From positions 434,001 to 498,000 of the forward strand of contig CAWKLX010000002.1 in assembly GCA_963850605.1 (NCBI GenBank): a stretch of DNA of 64,000 nucleotides, given 5' to 3'. This DNA comes from BOG-908 sp963850605. GTDB taxonomy: Bacteria > Pseudomonadota > Alphaproteobacteria > Acetobacterales > Acetobacteraceae. The notes under the pieces were generated by a model, which was not told the DNA's origin, did not search any database, and saw nothing but the letters and a program-made list of their open reading frames with translations. The position numbers and the translations under genes are program-made. This document shows positions 43,893-53,501 of the stretch, piece after piece (the stretch's first letter is position 1; each line of letters starts with the position of its first letter).

Positions 43893-44531
43893 ATGTATGT
43901 TCCATCTGCCTACCAGGAAACCCGGCGCGACGTGCTGCTGCGCGCGATTGCCGCGCGGTCATTCGGAACGCTGATTACCGCGGGGGCGGGAGGCATACAG
44001 ACAAGCCATATCCCCTTCGGCGTCGTTGAGGACAATGATCACGTCTGCCTGATCGGCCATGTTGCCCGGCAGAACCCGCAATGGCGCGATTTGGGCGATG
44101 CGGAGGCAGTCGCCTCGTTTCTAGTCGACGACGCCTACATCTCCCCGAGTTGGTATCCTTCCAAATCGGAAACCGGGAAGATGGTTCCAACCTGGAATTA
44201 TGTTGCGGTCGAAGCGCGGGGCCGGCTGGAACTCGTCGAGACTGGCCCTGAACTGCTCGACCTGATCGACCGGCTTACCCATCGGCATGAGCGCGACCGG
44301 ACTGCACCCTGGTCCACGGCCGATGCTCCGCCCGCGTTTACCGAGGCTTTGCTGCGGGGCATCGTCGGCATCCGGCTGCACGTACGTGAGCTGGGTGGTG
44401 CGTGGAAGCTGGACCAGAAAAAGCGTCAGGTCGACAGGGTTGGGGCTGCTCGAAGCGTGGCTGCGGAAGCCGGCGGCCAACCAATCGCGAGCCACATGGT
44501 TCGCACATTGGACGACGATCGTAATGACTGA
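43893..44531 (+). CDS. FMN-binding negative transcriptional regulator (PaiB family)
   Basis: 212 residues. The diagnostic start MYVPSAYQETRRDVLLRAI is followed by FGTLITAGAGGIQTSHIPFG, HVARQNPQWRDL, FLVDDAYISPSWYPSKSETG and KMVPTWNYVAVEARGRLELV. These form the split-barrel flavin-binding fold of PaiB. WKLDQKKRQVDR closes the fold. The last 30 residues fit the family poorly and a different frame reads equally well, so the C-terminus may be altered. It lies 26 bases after tesA. The regulatory target is unknown. Confidence 0.85.
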   Translation: MYVPSAYQETRRDVLLRAIAARSFGTLITAGAGGIQTSHIPFGVVEDNDHVCLIGHVARQNPQWRDLGDAEAVASFLVDDAYISPSWYPSKSETGKMVPTWNYVAVEARGRLELVETGPELLDLIDRLTHRHERDRTAPWSTADAPPAFTEALLRGIVGIRLHVRELGGAWKLDQKKRQVDRVGAARSVAAEAGGQPIASHMVRTLDDDRND

Positions 44532-44567
44532 ACGATGATACGAAGACGCCGTCGCACCCGCCCAGCT

Positions 44568-44670
44568 TAGAGCATGGTCGGTTCAGGTGGAATTACCTGA
44601 ACCGACAAACATGCCCGCCCAACTTGCAAAGTTAGAGCACGTCCGGTTCAACTTTAACGGACGTGCTCTA
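44568..44670 (-). repeat. MITE-like palindromic element, second sequence family
   Basis: 103 bases with the same TAGAGC/GCTCTA ends but a different interior. It contains two near-perfect hairpins: GTCGGTTCAGGT with ACCTGAACCGAC, and AGAGCACGTCCG with CGGACGTGCTCT. Its last three bases supply the TAG stop of the PfpI-family gene. Confidence 0.75.
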
Positions 44671-45231
44671 GGCTGCGTGCTGAAGCTTGCCCGACTGGAC
44701 GATCATTTCGATGACCGCCTTGTTGAATTGCGCCAGATCGTCCGGCTTGCGTGACGTGACAAGCTGGCCGTCACGCACCATCGGCTCGTCCACCCAGGTG
44801 GCGCCTGCGTTGCGCAAATCGGTCTGCAGCGAGGGCCACGACGTCATCTTTTTTCCGCGCACAGCGTCCGCCTCGATCAGCGTCCAAGGGCCATGGCAGA
44901 TCGACGCAATTGGCTTACCTTGCGTGGAAAAGTGCTTGACGAAGGCAACGGCCGATTTGTCGACGCGCAGGTAATCCGGGTTGGCGACGCCGCCCGGCAG
45001 CACCAGCGCATCGAACTGGTCAGGCGAGCATTCGGACAGGGTCTTGTCCACCTTTATCGAATCACCCTTCTGGTCGTGATTCATGCCCTGAATGGTGCCG
45101 GATTTCAGCGACACGATTGTGACTTCAGCGCCGGCCGCCTGGAGCGCTTTTTGCGGCTCGGTCAGTTCCACCTGCTCTACGCCGTTGGTTGCCAGGATAG
45201 CGATTTTCTTGCCGGCCAGTTCGTTTGCCAT
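44668..45231 (-). CDS. PfpI/DJ-1 family protein
   Basis: 187 residues. KKIAILATNGVEQVELTEPQ opens the fold with the conserved Glu. FDALVLPGGVANPDYLR follows, then the nucleophile elbow PIASICHGPWTLIEA with Cys and adjacent His, and RNAGATWVDEPMVRDGQLVTSRKPDDL. It matches the YhbO/PfpI subgroup, reported as deglycase or stress protein. The ATG at 45231 has a GGAG site. The TAG stop is the end of a palindromic element; before insertion a TAA would have been used at the same codon. Confidence 0.9.
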   Translation of the reverse strand: MANELAGKKIAILATNGVEQVELTEPQKALQAAGAEVTIVSLKSGTIQGMNHDQKGDSIKVDKTLSECSPDQFDALVLPGGVANPDYLRVDKSAVAFVKHFSTQGKPIASICHGPWTLIEADAVRGKKMTSWPSLQTDLRNAGATWVDEPMVRDGQLVTSRKPDDLAQFNKAVIEMIVQSGKLQHAA

Positions 45232-45337
45232 GGCGAGTTCTCCAATGTTGAGCCAAGCAGAACGGCAACGCAGGCGGGAGTTTCTGTAAGAACGATCACA
45301 GCACCGGCAAATGGCCATGGTCGCTGGAATTTATGGA

Positions 45338-45655
45338 TTACGGATCAATGACTTCGCTTCCCAGCGTGACGAGCTGCGAGCGCGTGTAGAGGATCTCGGG
45401 CTCGTCCTCTTCGTCGGGCGGACGCGCCAGCCGGTCGAGGAATGCGTCCATCGCGGGGTCGCATAAGAAATCGCGCAGCCAATCCAGCCCGGGCGCCTCA
45501 TCGGCCCAGTAGGCCGTGAACAGATCCAGGGTATAGATCCCGTTGCCCGCCGCGAACAGCACAACCGCCGCTATGCCGCCGCGTCCCACCGCACCCGGTC
45601 CCGGCGCGATCGGGGCGTGGTCGAGCAGGACGAAGCGGTCAAGCGCAGAGGTCAT
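45338..45655 (-). CDS. Small hypothetical protein downstream of the membrane glycosyltransferase
   Basis: 105 residues. MTSALDRFVLLDHAPIAPGP leads to one hydrophobic stretch (GGIAAVVLFAAGNGIYTL), an aromatic segment (FTAYWADEAPGLDWL) and an acidic tail (RPPDEEDEPEIL). No family is recognised. The ATG at 45655 overlaps the stop of the glycosyltransferase (ATGA), so it is coupled to it. The much longer open frame that includes it upstream is only a shadow. Confidence 0.5.
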   Translation of the reverse strand: MTSALDRFVLLDHAPIAPGPGAVGRGGIAAVVLFAAGNGIYTLDLFTAYWADEAPGLDWLRDFLCDPAMDAFLDRLARPPDEEDEPEILYTRSQLVTLGSEVIDP

Positions 45656-47044
45656 GCGAAGCGGCTGTTGCGAAATGAATTTACACGCGGCGAATACCGG
45701 CGCCATAGCCAGGCCAGCGCGAGCGCACCACTGACCGAATAGGCAGGCACCAGCAGCAGATTGTAGCGCACCTGGTTGACGGCGACAGCCGCGTTGAAGG
45801 CCAGCATGAACCAGGCCGGCAGCGCGATCACCAGCATCGGCGCTGCATTCTCTATGCCTCCACGCAGCGCTCGCCAGGTCGTCCACAGCGCAATCGGCAT
45901 CAAGAAAAATCCCCACCAATGCGCGACATAGGCCCCGCGCAAAGCCAATGGAATGCTGACCAGCACGTGCTTGACGGGCATTTTGAAAATGTAGGTGTGC
46001 AACAGATAGCCGAGATGATTGGGATAGCCGCCCGCCGCCTGCAACGTCTGCGGCAGCATGTGGCGCAGGCCGATCAGGTAGAACGAGTTGTCCGCGTCCC
46101 AGCCGAAACGGTCGCAGGCGCCTGCCCCGTCCAGCGCGCGTCCGTAGGCGCGGCCGTCCGGCAGCCAGCACACGTAGGACATGGCGTATTCGCGCCACGT
46201 CATCGTGTCGAAGGCGATGCGCTGCACAAGGGTATGGCTGTCGTAGCCGCGCGTGAGCGCCAGATGCCCCAGGACAAGCGCGTTTCGCAGCAGCCAGGGG
46301 GCGAGCACGCAGGCCGCCCCGCCGGCCAGCACCGCAGCCGACGGCAGCGCCGGGCGGCGGCCGAACAGGGGCAGCGCCAGCAGGACCGCCGGCAGCGCGT
46401 AGAAAAACGCCGGCCGGGTCAGGATGGTCAGCCCCAGCAGCACGCCGGCCGCCGCCGCCCAGCGCAGCCGGCGCCCGCCCTGCGCCCGCACCGCGGCGAC
46501 ACCGGCGGCGATCGACGCGGTGGACAGCAGCAGGCAGGTCGTCTCGGTCATCAATGTCAGCGCTGATGCGACGAGAAGAGGTGCGGCACCCAACCCAACG
46601 AGCAGCGACAGCCAGCCCACGCCGGCGCCGCCCATGACACCGCCCATCCACCAGACCAGCCAGAAGAAGGCGCACAATTCGGCGGATTGCAGCGCGCGCA
46701 GGCTGGGCGCGTGCGATGGACATCCCGGATCCCGGTCGTTGGTCGCCACCACGCACGCCATGCCCCGGGCCAGGCCTGGATCGAGCCGGGCGGCACCAGC
46801 CACCAGCGCCGGGTAGAGCGGCGCGAAATCGCATCCCCGATGGCCGCGCCCCATCCGGGCCGGGCTGCGCGAACATGAAGCCGTCGGTGAACCGGCCTGT
46901 GGCGATCAGGTCGTGCGCGATGCCCAGATAAAATGGCTGGTCGAAGGCGGAGAGCGGCAGCGTCCTGGTGCGCTGCCACTGCAGCGCCACCACCGCCACG
47001 ATGGCCAGCAACGCCAGCCAGCCGGCCTGTACTTGCCGGCTCAA
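45652..47044 (-). CDS. Integral-membrane glycosyltransferase (GT39/ArnT-like), interrupted by a frameshift
   Basis: The N-terminus, from a TTG at 47044 overlapping the previous stop, reads AGWLALLAIVAVVALQWQRT, FDQPFYLGIAHDLIATGRFT and DGFMFAQPGPDG. The frame breaks at about 46826, where removing one base of a TTT/AAA run joins it to FAPLYPALVAGAARLDPGLA and the rest: about nine further helices, ATLTRPAFFYALP-like LTILTRPAFFYALPAVLLAL, and a soluble domain with HTYIFKMPVKHVLV. The luminal DQPFY with an acidic residue is typical of polyprenyl-phosphate-sugar-using GT-C enzymes. The corrected length is about 463 residues. It would add a sugar to a periplasmic acceptor. Confidence 0.75.
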
Positions 47045-47727
47045 GCCGCTTCCGAAAACACGAGGCGGCGAACCGTGCCGGCCAGCGGCACGGCGGCATA
47101 CGCGTCCTTCACCGCCTCGGTCAGCGTCACGCCGGCCAGTTGCGGCAGGATCGCGTGGCCGATCTTCTCCCAGAACGGCGCGGTGCGCAGCAGCAGGCCG
47201 GCCGGGGCGGGCGGCGCGAACAGCGCGGTCTCGTGCCGCTCGGCCCGGAACAGGGCGGCGGCCAGCAGTCGGTCGAGCTGCCCGCGCGAATAGGGGCGGC
47301 CCTGGCCGAAAGGGGTGCGGTCGATATGCGCCCACAACCCGGTGCGGTTGGGTGCGACCACCAGCATGCGGCCATCGTCCTTCAACACGCGCCAGATTTC
47401 TCGCAACAGCCGCGCGTCCTGGCCCACCGGCTCCACGCCATGGATCACCAGCACACGGTCGAACGCCAGGTCCGGGAACGGCAGGTGCATCGCATGTGCC
47501 GCGCAACTGCCGGCTGGCGGCGCATGGTGGGACGTGGTTGCGTTCAACACGCGCTCGCTGGAAGGCCACAAATGCAGGAACGGCGCCGGATACCCCACGC
47601 CCAGTACCGACAAGCCCGGCCGGTCGGGCCAGAACTGCGCCAACCGCCGGCCGATCAGCCCGGCCGCCACCTGCCCCAGTTTCGTGTCGTAGAAAGCAGG
47701 GGCGGCGCCGTGATCGTGATGGGACGT
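47041..47727 (-). CDS. Class I SAM-dependent methyltransferase
   Basis: 228 residues. Motif I is weak (LSVLGVGYPAPFL). The post-I region is LPFPDLAFDRVLVIHGVEPV, motif III IWRVLKDDGRMLVVAPNRTG, and then PFGQGRPYSRGQLDRLL. This set matches the methyltransferase that often sits next to gloB in alphaproteobacteria. I start at the second Met (47727); a Met three codons earlier is possible. Its stop overlaps the TTG of the membrane glycosyltransferase, so they are coupled. It is divergent from gloB. Confidence 0.8.
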   Translation of the reverse strand, partial: TSHHDHGAAPAFYDTKLGQVAAGLIGRRLAQFWPDRPGLSVLGVGYPAPFLHLWPSSERVLNATTSHHAPPAGSCAAHAMHLPFPDLAFDRVLVIHGVEPVGQDARLLREIWRVLKDDGRMLVVAPNRTGLWAHIDRTPFGQGRPYSRGQLDRLLAAALFRAERHETALFAPPAPAGLLLRTAPFWEKIGHAILPQLAGVTLTEAVKDAYAAVPLAGTVRRLVFSEAA

Positions 47728-47801
47728 CATGAACACCTTGAAGATGCGGCCAAGCCGCGCCGGATGCTACGATCCATTTCGATTGAGCGCGAGGTGGTGC
47801 A

Positions 47802-48527
47802 GTGACGGTCAGCGTGGAAGCGATCCCGATGTTTTCCGACAATTACGCCTGGCTGCTGCACGACGCCGCAAGCGGAGCGGTCGGCGTAGCCGACCCGGCC
47901 GATGCGGACGCCGTGATACGGGCGGTGGACAGCGCGGGCGGGCGGCTGGACACGATTTTTCTCACCCACCACCACGCCGACCACGTGGCCGGTGCCGACG
48001 AGGTGCGCGAAAGATATGGCGCGAAGATCGTAGGGGCGAAGGCGGACGCGCACCGCCTGCCCCGTCTGGACGTGGCGGTCGGGGACGGAGAGACTACCGC
48101 CTTCGGCGGCACCACCGCCCGGATCATCGATACGCCCGGCCATACGCGCGGCCATATCGCCTTCTACTTCCCGGACGGCGACATTCTGCTCTGCGGCGAC
48201 ACATTGTTTTCGCTAGGCTGCGGCCGCCTGCTGGAGGGGACGCCCGACGAGATGTTCGGCTCGCTGCGCCGCCTGGCCGCACTCCCGCCCGACACCCTGG
48301 TCTGCTGCGGCCACGAATACACCGAAAGCAATGCGCGCTTCGCCATCACCGTCGAGCCGAACAATACCGCACTCCAGGCCCGGGTGGCGGAGGTGAAGCG
48401 TCTGCGTGCGGCGGGCCAGGCCACCGTGCCCTCCCGCCTGAGCGACGAGCTGGCCGAAAACCCGTTTCTGCGCGCGCCCGACACGGCCCGCCTGGGCGAA
48501 ATACGGGCGGCCAAGGACCGGTTTTGA
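47802..48527 (+). CDS. gloB: Hydroxyacylglutathione hydrolase (glyoxalase II)
   Basis: 241 residues from a GTG start. The metallo-beta-lactamase fold has the double metal site THHHADHVAGADE (His57-His61), DTPGHTRGHIAFYF, GDTLFSLGCGRLLEG and the substrate motif CGHEYTESNARFA. It hydrolyses S-lactoylglutathione to lactate and glutathione, completing methylglyoxal detoxification. Ten bases separate it from nupC, suggesting co-transcription. Confidence 0.95.
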   Translation: MTVSVEAIPMFSDNYAWLLHDAASGAVGVADPADADAVIRAVDSAGGRLDTIFLTHHHADHVAGADEVRERYGAKIVGAKADAHRLPRLDVAVGDGETTAFGGTTARIIDTPGHTRGHIAFYFPDGDILLCGDTLFSLGCGRLLEGTPDEMFGSLRRLAALPPDTLVCCGHEYTESNARFAITVEPNNTALQARVAEVKRLRAAGQATVPSRLSDELAENPFLRAPDTARLGEIRAAKDRF

Positions 48528-48537
48528 CCCCCGCCTG

Positions 48538-49773
48538 ATGCAGGCCCTGCTGGGCTACATGCTGCTGCTGTTGTTCGCCTGGGCGATCAGCGAGAACAAG
48601 CGCCGCATCCCCTGGCGCACGGTGGCCGGCGGTCTGGCGCTGCAACTGGCGCTGGCGGCCGTGCTGCTGCACACGGAAGCCGCCCGCCAGGCGGTGCTGC
48701 TGGCCAGCCGGGCGGTGGGCGCCCTGCAGGACGCGACGGATGCCGGCACCGCCTTCGTGTTCGGCTATCTGGGCGGCGGCCCCCTGCCTTTCGCGGAAAC
48801 CCACCCAGGCGCCAGCCTGGTGCTGGCCTTCAAGATATTGCCGCTCGTGCTGGTCATCAGCGCGCTCAGTTCCCTTCTACTCTACCTGGGCATCCTGCAG
48901 CGCGTAGCCGCCGCCTTCGCCTGGCTGCTGCGCCGGGCGATGGGGCTGGACGGCGCCCTCGCCCTCGGGGCCGCTACCCACATTTTTCTCGGCATGATCG
49001 AGGCGCCGCTGCTGATCCGCCCCTATCTCGCCGGACTCTCGCGCGGAGAACTGTTCGCGCTGATGAGCTGCGGCATGGCGGGCGTGGCGGGCACGGTCAT
49101 GGCCATCTACGCGGCCATCATCGGTCCCGTGCTGCCGGACGCGCTAGGCGCGATCCTGGTCGCCAGCGTGATCAGCACACCGGCTGCCCTGGCGGTGGCC
49201 GCGCTCATGGTGCCGTTCGCGCCCCCGCGCCATGGCGAGGCCGCGCGCCTGGACTACGCGCGGCCCGCCAGCGTGCTGGACGCGGTTACGCGCGGCACCG
49301 CCGAGGGCATGGCGCCGCTGGTCGGCATCGCCAGCACGCTGCTGGTGACGGTGGCGTTGGTGGCGCTGGCCAACCGCGCCGTCGGCCTGCTGCCGCATCA
49401 GGGCGCCGCACCCACGCTGCAGGGCTTCCTGGCGGTCCCGTTCCGGCCGGTGATGTGGCTGATCGGCGTTCCCTGGGCGCAAACGCCGGCCGCCGCCTCG
49501 CTGATGGCGACGAAAACCGTGCTGAACGAGTTGGTCGCTTACCTCAACCTGGCCGCGCTGCCGCCGGACGCGCTGTCGCCGCCTGCGCGCCGCATCGTGG
49601 TCACCGCGCTATGCGGCTTCGCCAATCTCGGCAGCGCGGGCATCCTGGTCGGCGGCATGGGCGCCATGCTGCCGGACCGCCGGGCGGAGGTGGCTGTGCT
49701 GGGCCTGCGCTCCATCCTGTCGGGGACCCTGGCGACCTGCCTGAGCGGCGCGATCGTGGGTGTCATGGTGTGA
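48538..49773 (+). CDS. nupC: Concentrative nucleoside transporter (NupC family)
   Basis: 411 residues, about eight or nine helices. LLLFAWAISENKRRIPWRTV is the CNT start. FGYLGGGPLPF, FKILPLVLVISALSSLLLYL, FLGMIEAPLLIRPYLAGLSR with the conserved Glu, and GIASTLLVTVALVALANRAV follow. The C-terminus has TKTVLNELVAYLNL and ALCGFANLGSAGILVGGMGA. It imports nucleosides with a cation across the inner membrane. Confidence 0.93.
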   Translation: MQALLGYMLLLLFAWAISENKRRIPWRTVAGGLALQLALAAVLLHTEAARQAVLLASRAVGALQDATDAGTAFVFGYLGGGPLPFAETHPGASLVLAFKILPLVLVISALSSLLLYLGILQRVAAAFAWLLRRAMGLDGALALGAATHIFLGMIEAPLLIRPYLAGLSRGELFALMSCGMAGVAGTVMAIYAAIIGPVLPDALGAILVASVISTPAALAVAALMVPFAPPRHGEAARLDYARPASVLDAVTRGTAEGMAPLVGIASTLLVTVALVALANRAVGLLPHQGAAPTLQGFLAVPFRPVMWLIGVPWAQTPAAASLMATKTVLNELVAYLNLAALPPDALSPPARRIVVTALCGFANLGSAGILVGGMGAMLPDRRAEVAVLGLRSILSGTLATCLSGAIVGVMV

Positions 49774-49815
49774 TGGCGGTTGACCCCGCACTCCGCCTCT
49801 GACGTTTTGCGTCGC

Positions 49816-51837
49816 ATGGACAACCCGCTTCTCGCCCCCTGGACTACGCCATTCGGCCTGCCCCCGTTCGACGCCATCCGCCCGGAACATTTCGCGCCCG
49901 CCTTCGACCACGCGATGGCCGAGCACCTGGCCGAAATCGCCGCCATCGGTGCCGACCCGGCCCCGCCGACCTTCGCCAACACCATCGAGGCGCTCGAGCG
50001 CAGCGGCCGCGCGCTGGCCCGCGTCGAAATGGTCTTTTCAAATCTGGTGGTCAGCCTCGGCGGCCCCGCGCTGGACGCGGTGGACACCGAGATGTCGCCG
50101 CGCCTGGCCCAGCACGGCATGCGCGTCAGCCTCGACCCCACCGTCTTCGCCCGCGTGGCAGCCCTGCACCATCAACGCGACACGTTGGGTTTGGCCGAGG
50201 ACCAGCTTCGCCTGCTCGACCGCATCCACCGCGGGTTCGTGCGCAGCGGCGCCGCCCTCGATGCGCCCGCGCGGGCGCGGATGACCGAGATTACCGAGCG
50301 CCTGGCCGTGCTGCATACCCAGTTCGGCCAGAACGTGCTGCACGACGAAAAAGCCTTGCACCTGGCGCTCACTGAAGACGATCTCGCGGGCCTGCCGGAT
50401 TTCCTGCGGGACGGCGCGCGCCAGGCGGCCACAGAGCGCGGCCTGCCCGATTATGCCATCACCCTGTCGCGCTCATTGATAGAACCGTTCCTGGCCTTTT
50501 CCGCGCGACGCGACCTGCGCCAGACCGCCTACGAGGCCTGGATCGCTCGCGGCACCCATCCCGGCGCGCACGACAACACCGCGCTCATTCCCGAAATCCT
50601 GGCCCTGCGTACCGAAAAGGCCAGGCTGCTCGGCTACACGGATTTTGCGGCGTTCCGCCTGGCCGATAGCATGGCCGCCACCCCGGACGCCGCACACAAC
50701 CTGCTCGCCGAAGTCTGGGCGCCCGCCTGCGCCAAGGCCGGCCAGGAGCGCGACCGACTTCTTGCCGCTGCCCGCGCCGAGGGTTTCAACGGCGAGCTGG
50801 CCCCCTGGGATTGGCGCTACTACGCCGAGCGGGTGCGCAGCGCCGAGTACGAAATCGACGAGGCCGCGGTCAAACCCTACTTCACGCTCGATAACATGCA
50901 GCGCGCCGCCTTCGACACAGCCGGCCGTCTGTTCGGCCTGTCGTTCGAACCGATCGCGGACGTGGACCTCTACCATCCCGACGTGCGCGCCTATGAAGTG
51001 CGTGACGCAGCCGGCCATGTCGGCGTGTTCCTCACCGACCATTTCGCGCGCCCGGATAAACGCTCCGGCGCCTGGATGAGCAGTTTTCGCGACCAGGAGG
51101 CGATGGACTCCCCCGTCTCCCCGGTAGTTATCAACAACAACAATTTTGTAAAATCCGCCCCCACCCTGCTGAGCTTCGATGACGCCCGAACCCTGTTCCA
51201 CGAGTTCGGCCACGCGCTGCACGGCCTGCTGAGCCGGGTGCGCTACCCCACGCAGTCGGGCACCTCGGTCAAGCGCGACTTTGTCGAATTCCCCAGCCAG
51301 GTTTTTGAACACTGGTTCGAACTGCCGGACACGCTGCGCCGCTACGCCCTGCACGCCGAAACCGGCCAGCCGATCCCGGACGCGCTGGCCGCCCGCCTGC
51401 TGGCCGCGCGCGGCTTCAACCAGGGGTTTGCGACCGTCGAGTACACCTCGTCGGCCCTGATCGACATGGCACTGCACACCAACCCCAACCCTGGGGCCAT
51501 CGAAGTGGCGGCGTTCGAGCAGCAATTCCTGGCCGGGATCGGCATGCCGAAAGAAATCGGCATCCGCCACCGTCCCGCCCATTTTCAACACCTGTTCGCC
51601 GGCGGCGGCTATGCGGCCAGCTACTACGCCTATCTGTGGGCCGAAGTGCTGGATGCCGACGGGTTCGAGGCGTTCACGCAGGCCGGCAATGCCTTCGAAC
51701 CCACGCTGGCGCAAAAGCTCCGCGACGTGTTGAGCGCTGGCGACGCGCAGGACCCGATGAAACTCTACGTCGCCTTCCGCGGCCGCGAACCCACCACCTC
51801 CGCCCTGCTGCGCGGCCGTGAACTGTTGCCGATGTGA
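49816..51837 (+). CDS. M3-family metallopeptidase (oligopeptidase A/Dcp)
   Basis: 673 residues. The N-terminus LLAPWTTPFGLPPFDAIRPE is Dcp/OpdA-like. The active site is DDARTLFHEFGHALHGLLSR with the zinc-binding HEFGH, and the third ligand is Glu in FVEFPSQVFEHW. FAGGGYAASYYAYLWAEVLD marks the substrate-binding loop. It digests oligopeptides in the cytoplasm. The ATG at 49816 is preferred over an upstream ATG-like codon at 49780. It follows nupC closely. It is probably prlC or dcp; I cannot separate the two. Confidence 0.92.
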   Translation: MDNPLLAPWTTPFGLPPFDAIRPEHFAPAFDHAMAEHLAEIAAIGADPAPPTFANTIEALERSGRALARVEMVFSNLVVSLGGPALDAVDTEMSPRLAQHGMRVSLDPTVFARVAALHHQRDTLGLAEDQLRLLDRIHRGFVRSGAALDAPARARMTEITERLAVLHTQFGQNVLHDEKALHLALTEDDLAGLPDFLRDGARQAATERGLPDYAITLSRSLIEPFLAFSARRDLRQTAYEAWIARGTHPGAHDNTALIPEILALRTEKARLLGYTDFAAFRLADSMAATPDAAHNLLAEVWAPACAKAGQERDRLLAAARAEGFNGELAPWDWRYYAERVRSAEYEIDEAAVKPYFTLDNMQRAAFDTAGRLFGLSFEPIADVDLYHPDVRAYEVRDAAGHVGVFLTDHFARPDKRSGAWMSSFRDQEAMDSPVSPVVINNNNFVKSAPTLLSFDDARTLFHEFGHALHGLLSRVRYPTQSGTSVKRDFVEFPSQVFEHWFELPDTLRRYALHAETGQPIPDALAARLLAARGFNQGFATVEYTSSALIDMALHTNPNPGAIEVAAFEQQFLAGIGMPKEIGIRHRPAHFQHLFAGGGYAASYYAYLWAEVLDADGFEAFTQAGNAFEPTLAQKLRDVLSAGDAQDPMKLYVAFRGREPTTSALLRGRELLPM

Positions 51838-51958
51838 TCGAGGACACACAATCGTAGTACGCCGCTCCCTGGATTATGGCGCTGTCAGGGCTTACTAGGT
51901 TGCAGGCCAAAGGGTTTCTACAACCGATCAAAACGATCCGGACAGGAGACGTCTTTCC

Positions 51959-53399
51959 ATGAAGACCACCGCGCTTGCCGCTCTGTTGCTCGCCGCCCCG
52001 ACCGTCGCCGCGGCCCAAGGCGTGCTGACCTACCACAACAGCAACACCCGCCATGGCCTCTACACCGTGCCGGGGCTGACCTCGCAGGCGGCCGCAGGCA
52101 TCCATGCCGACCCGGCCTTCCACGCCAGCTTTTCTGGCAATGTCTACGCGCAGCCGCTGTTCTGGCATTCCAAGACGGCGGGCAAGCTGCTGATCGTGGC
52201 GACCGAGAACAACCTTGTGCTCGGCCTGAACGCCGATACGGGCGCGGTCGTCTGGCAGAACCAGCTACCGGCGGCCGTCACCGGCAAGCTGCCCTGCGGC
52301 AACATCAACCCGGAGGGCGTGACCGGCACACCGGCCATCGACCCTGCCACTGGCACGCTGTATTTTGATTCCGCCTCGCAAGCGTCGGGCAACCCGCGCC
52401 AGATGATCTACGCCCTCTCGGCTGATACGGGTCAAGTCTGTACCAGGCTGGCCGCTGGACGTGCAGGCGGCGCTGGCCGCCCAAGGCCAGACCTTTGACA
52501 GCACCGTGCAGGGCGAGCGCAGCGCGGTGCTGGTCTACAAGGGCAATTTGTATGTCAGCTATGGCGGGCGCTCGGGCGATTGCGGCTCCTATCATGGGGA
52601 CGTGGTGCAGGTGCAGACCAGCACCCCGGCGGTCACCGGCTTCTGGTCCACCCGCGCGGTGGGCGGCGGCATCTGGTCGCAGGGCGGCACGTCGGGCGAT
52701 GGGCAATACGTGTTCACCACCACCGGCAACACCTTCAACGCCAACAACACCTGGCAGGACGGCGAGGCGATCCTGCGCCTCTCGCCAGGCCTGGCCCATT
52801 CGACCGACCCGTCCAACTTCTACACACCCGCCAACTGGCAGACGCTCGACAACGAGGACGCCGACCTGGGTGGCACCGAAGCCCTGCCGCTGGCGGTAGG
52901 CGGCGCGCCCCGGCTGGTGGCACTGGGCAAGGACGGCAACGCCTACCTGGTCAGCCGCAGCAATCTCGGCGGCATCGGCGGCCAGGTCGCCATCACCAAG
53001 GCGTCGAACAGCAGCATCATCACCGGCCCGGCGGTGTACAACACGCCGTCCTCCACGCTGCTGGCCTTCACCAGCTATAGCGGCCTGAACTGCTCGGGCA
53101 CCAACATCACCACACTCGGCATCTCGGCCACCGGGATCACGGTGAAATGGTGCGCCGGCTTCAACGGCCGCGGCTCGCCGATCATCACGACAACGGACGG
53201 ATCGACGAACCCGCTGGTGTGGGTGACGGGGGCGGAAGGCGACAACGAACTGCACGCCTTCGATGCCAACTCGGGCGCGGTGGTGTTCAGCGGTACGGGC
53301 ACCGGCATGCAGGGCCTGCGTCATTTCACCACGCTGATCGCCGCCAACCACCATTTGTATGTAGGCGCGGACAACGCGGTCTATTCATTCGTGTACTGA
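51959..53399 (+). CDS. PQQ-like beta-propeller secreted protein, interrupted by a frameshift
   Basis: A signal peptide (MKTTALAALLLAAPTVAA) is followed by propeller repeats: ENNLVLGLNADTGAVVWQNQ, GVTGTPAIDPATGTLYFDSA and QMIYALSADTGQV. At about 52436-52446 the frame is lost; the frame one base over reads PGWPLDVQAALAAQGQTF and VLVYKGNLYVSYGGRSGDCG, TLLAFTSYSGLNC and ELHAFDANSGAVVFSG to a stop at 53399. Joined it is about 479 residues of AWxxDxxTGxxxW-type blades, as in quinoproteins, though typical catalytic Asp and metal residues cannot be confirmed. An AGGAGACG site precedes the ATG. Confidence 0.72.
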
Positions 53400-53501
53400 A
53401 GGCTGCAAGAGCGCATCCTGGGCGGACAGGCCAGCTATGCCGGTCTTTCCGCCTGCGGATCGCGTGCTCATCTGACCGGCATCCAGTCGGGAGCCGATGA
53501 C

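Noticed and set aside
45656..47842. Upstream part of an 834-residue minus-strand frame
   Set aside because: Only its last 105 residues (small protein) and the short segment near 46.83-47.04 kb (start of the membrane glycosyltransferase) are real; the rest is shadow of neighbouring genes.
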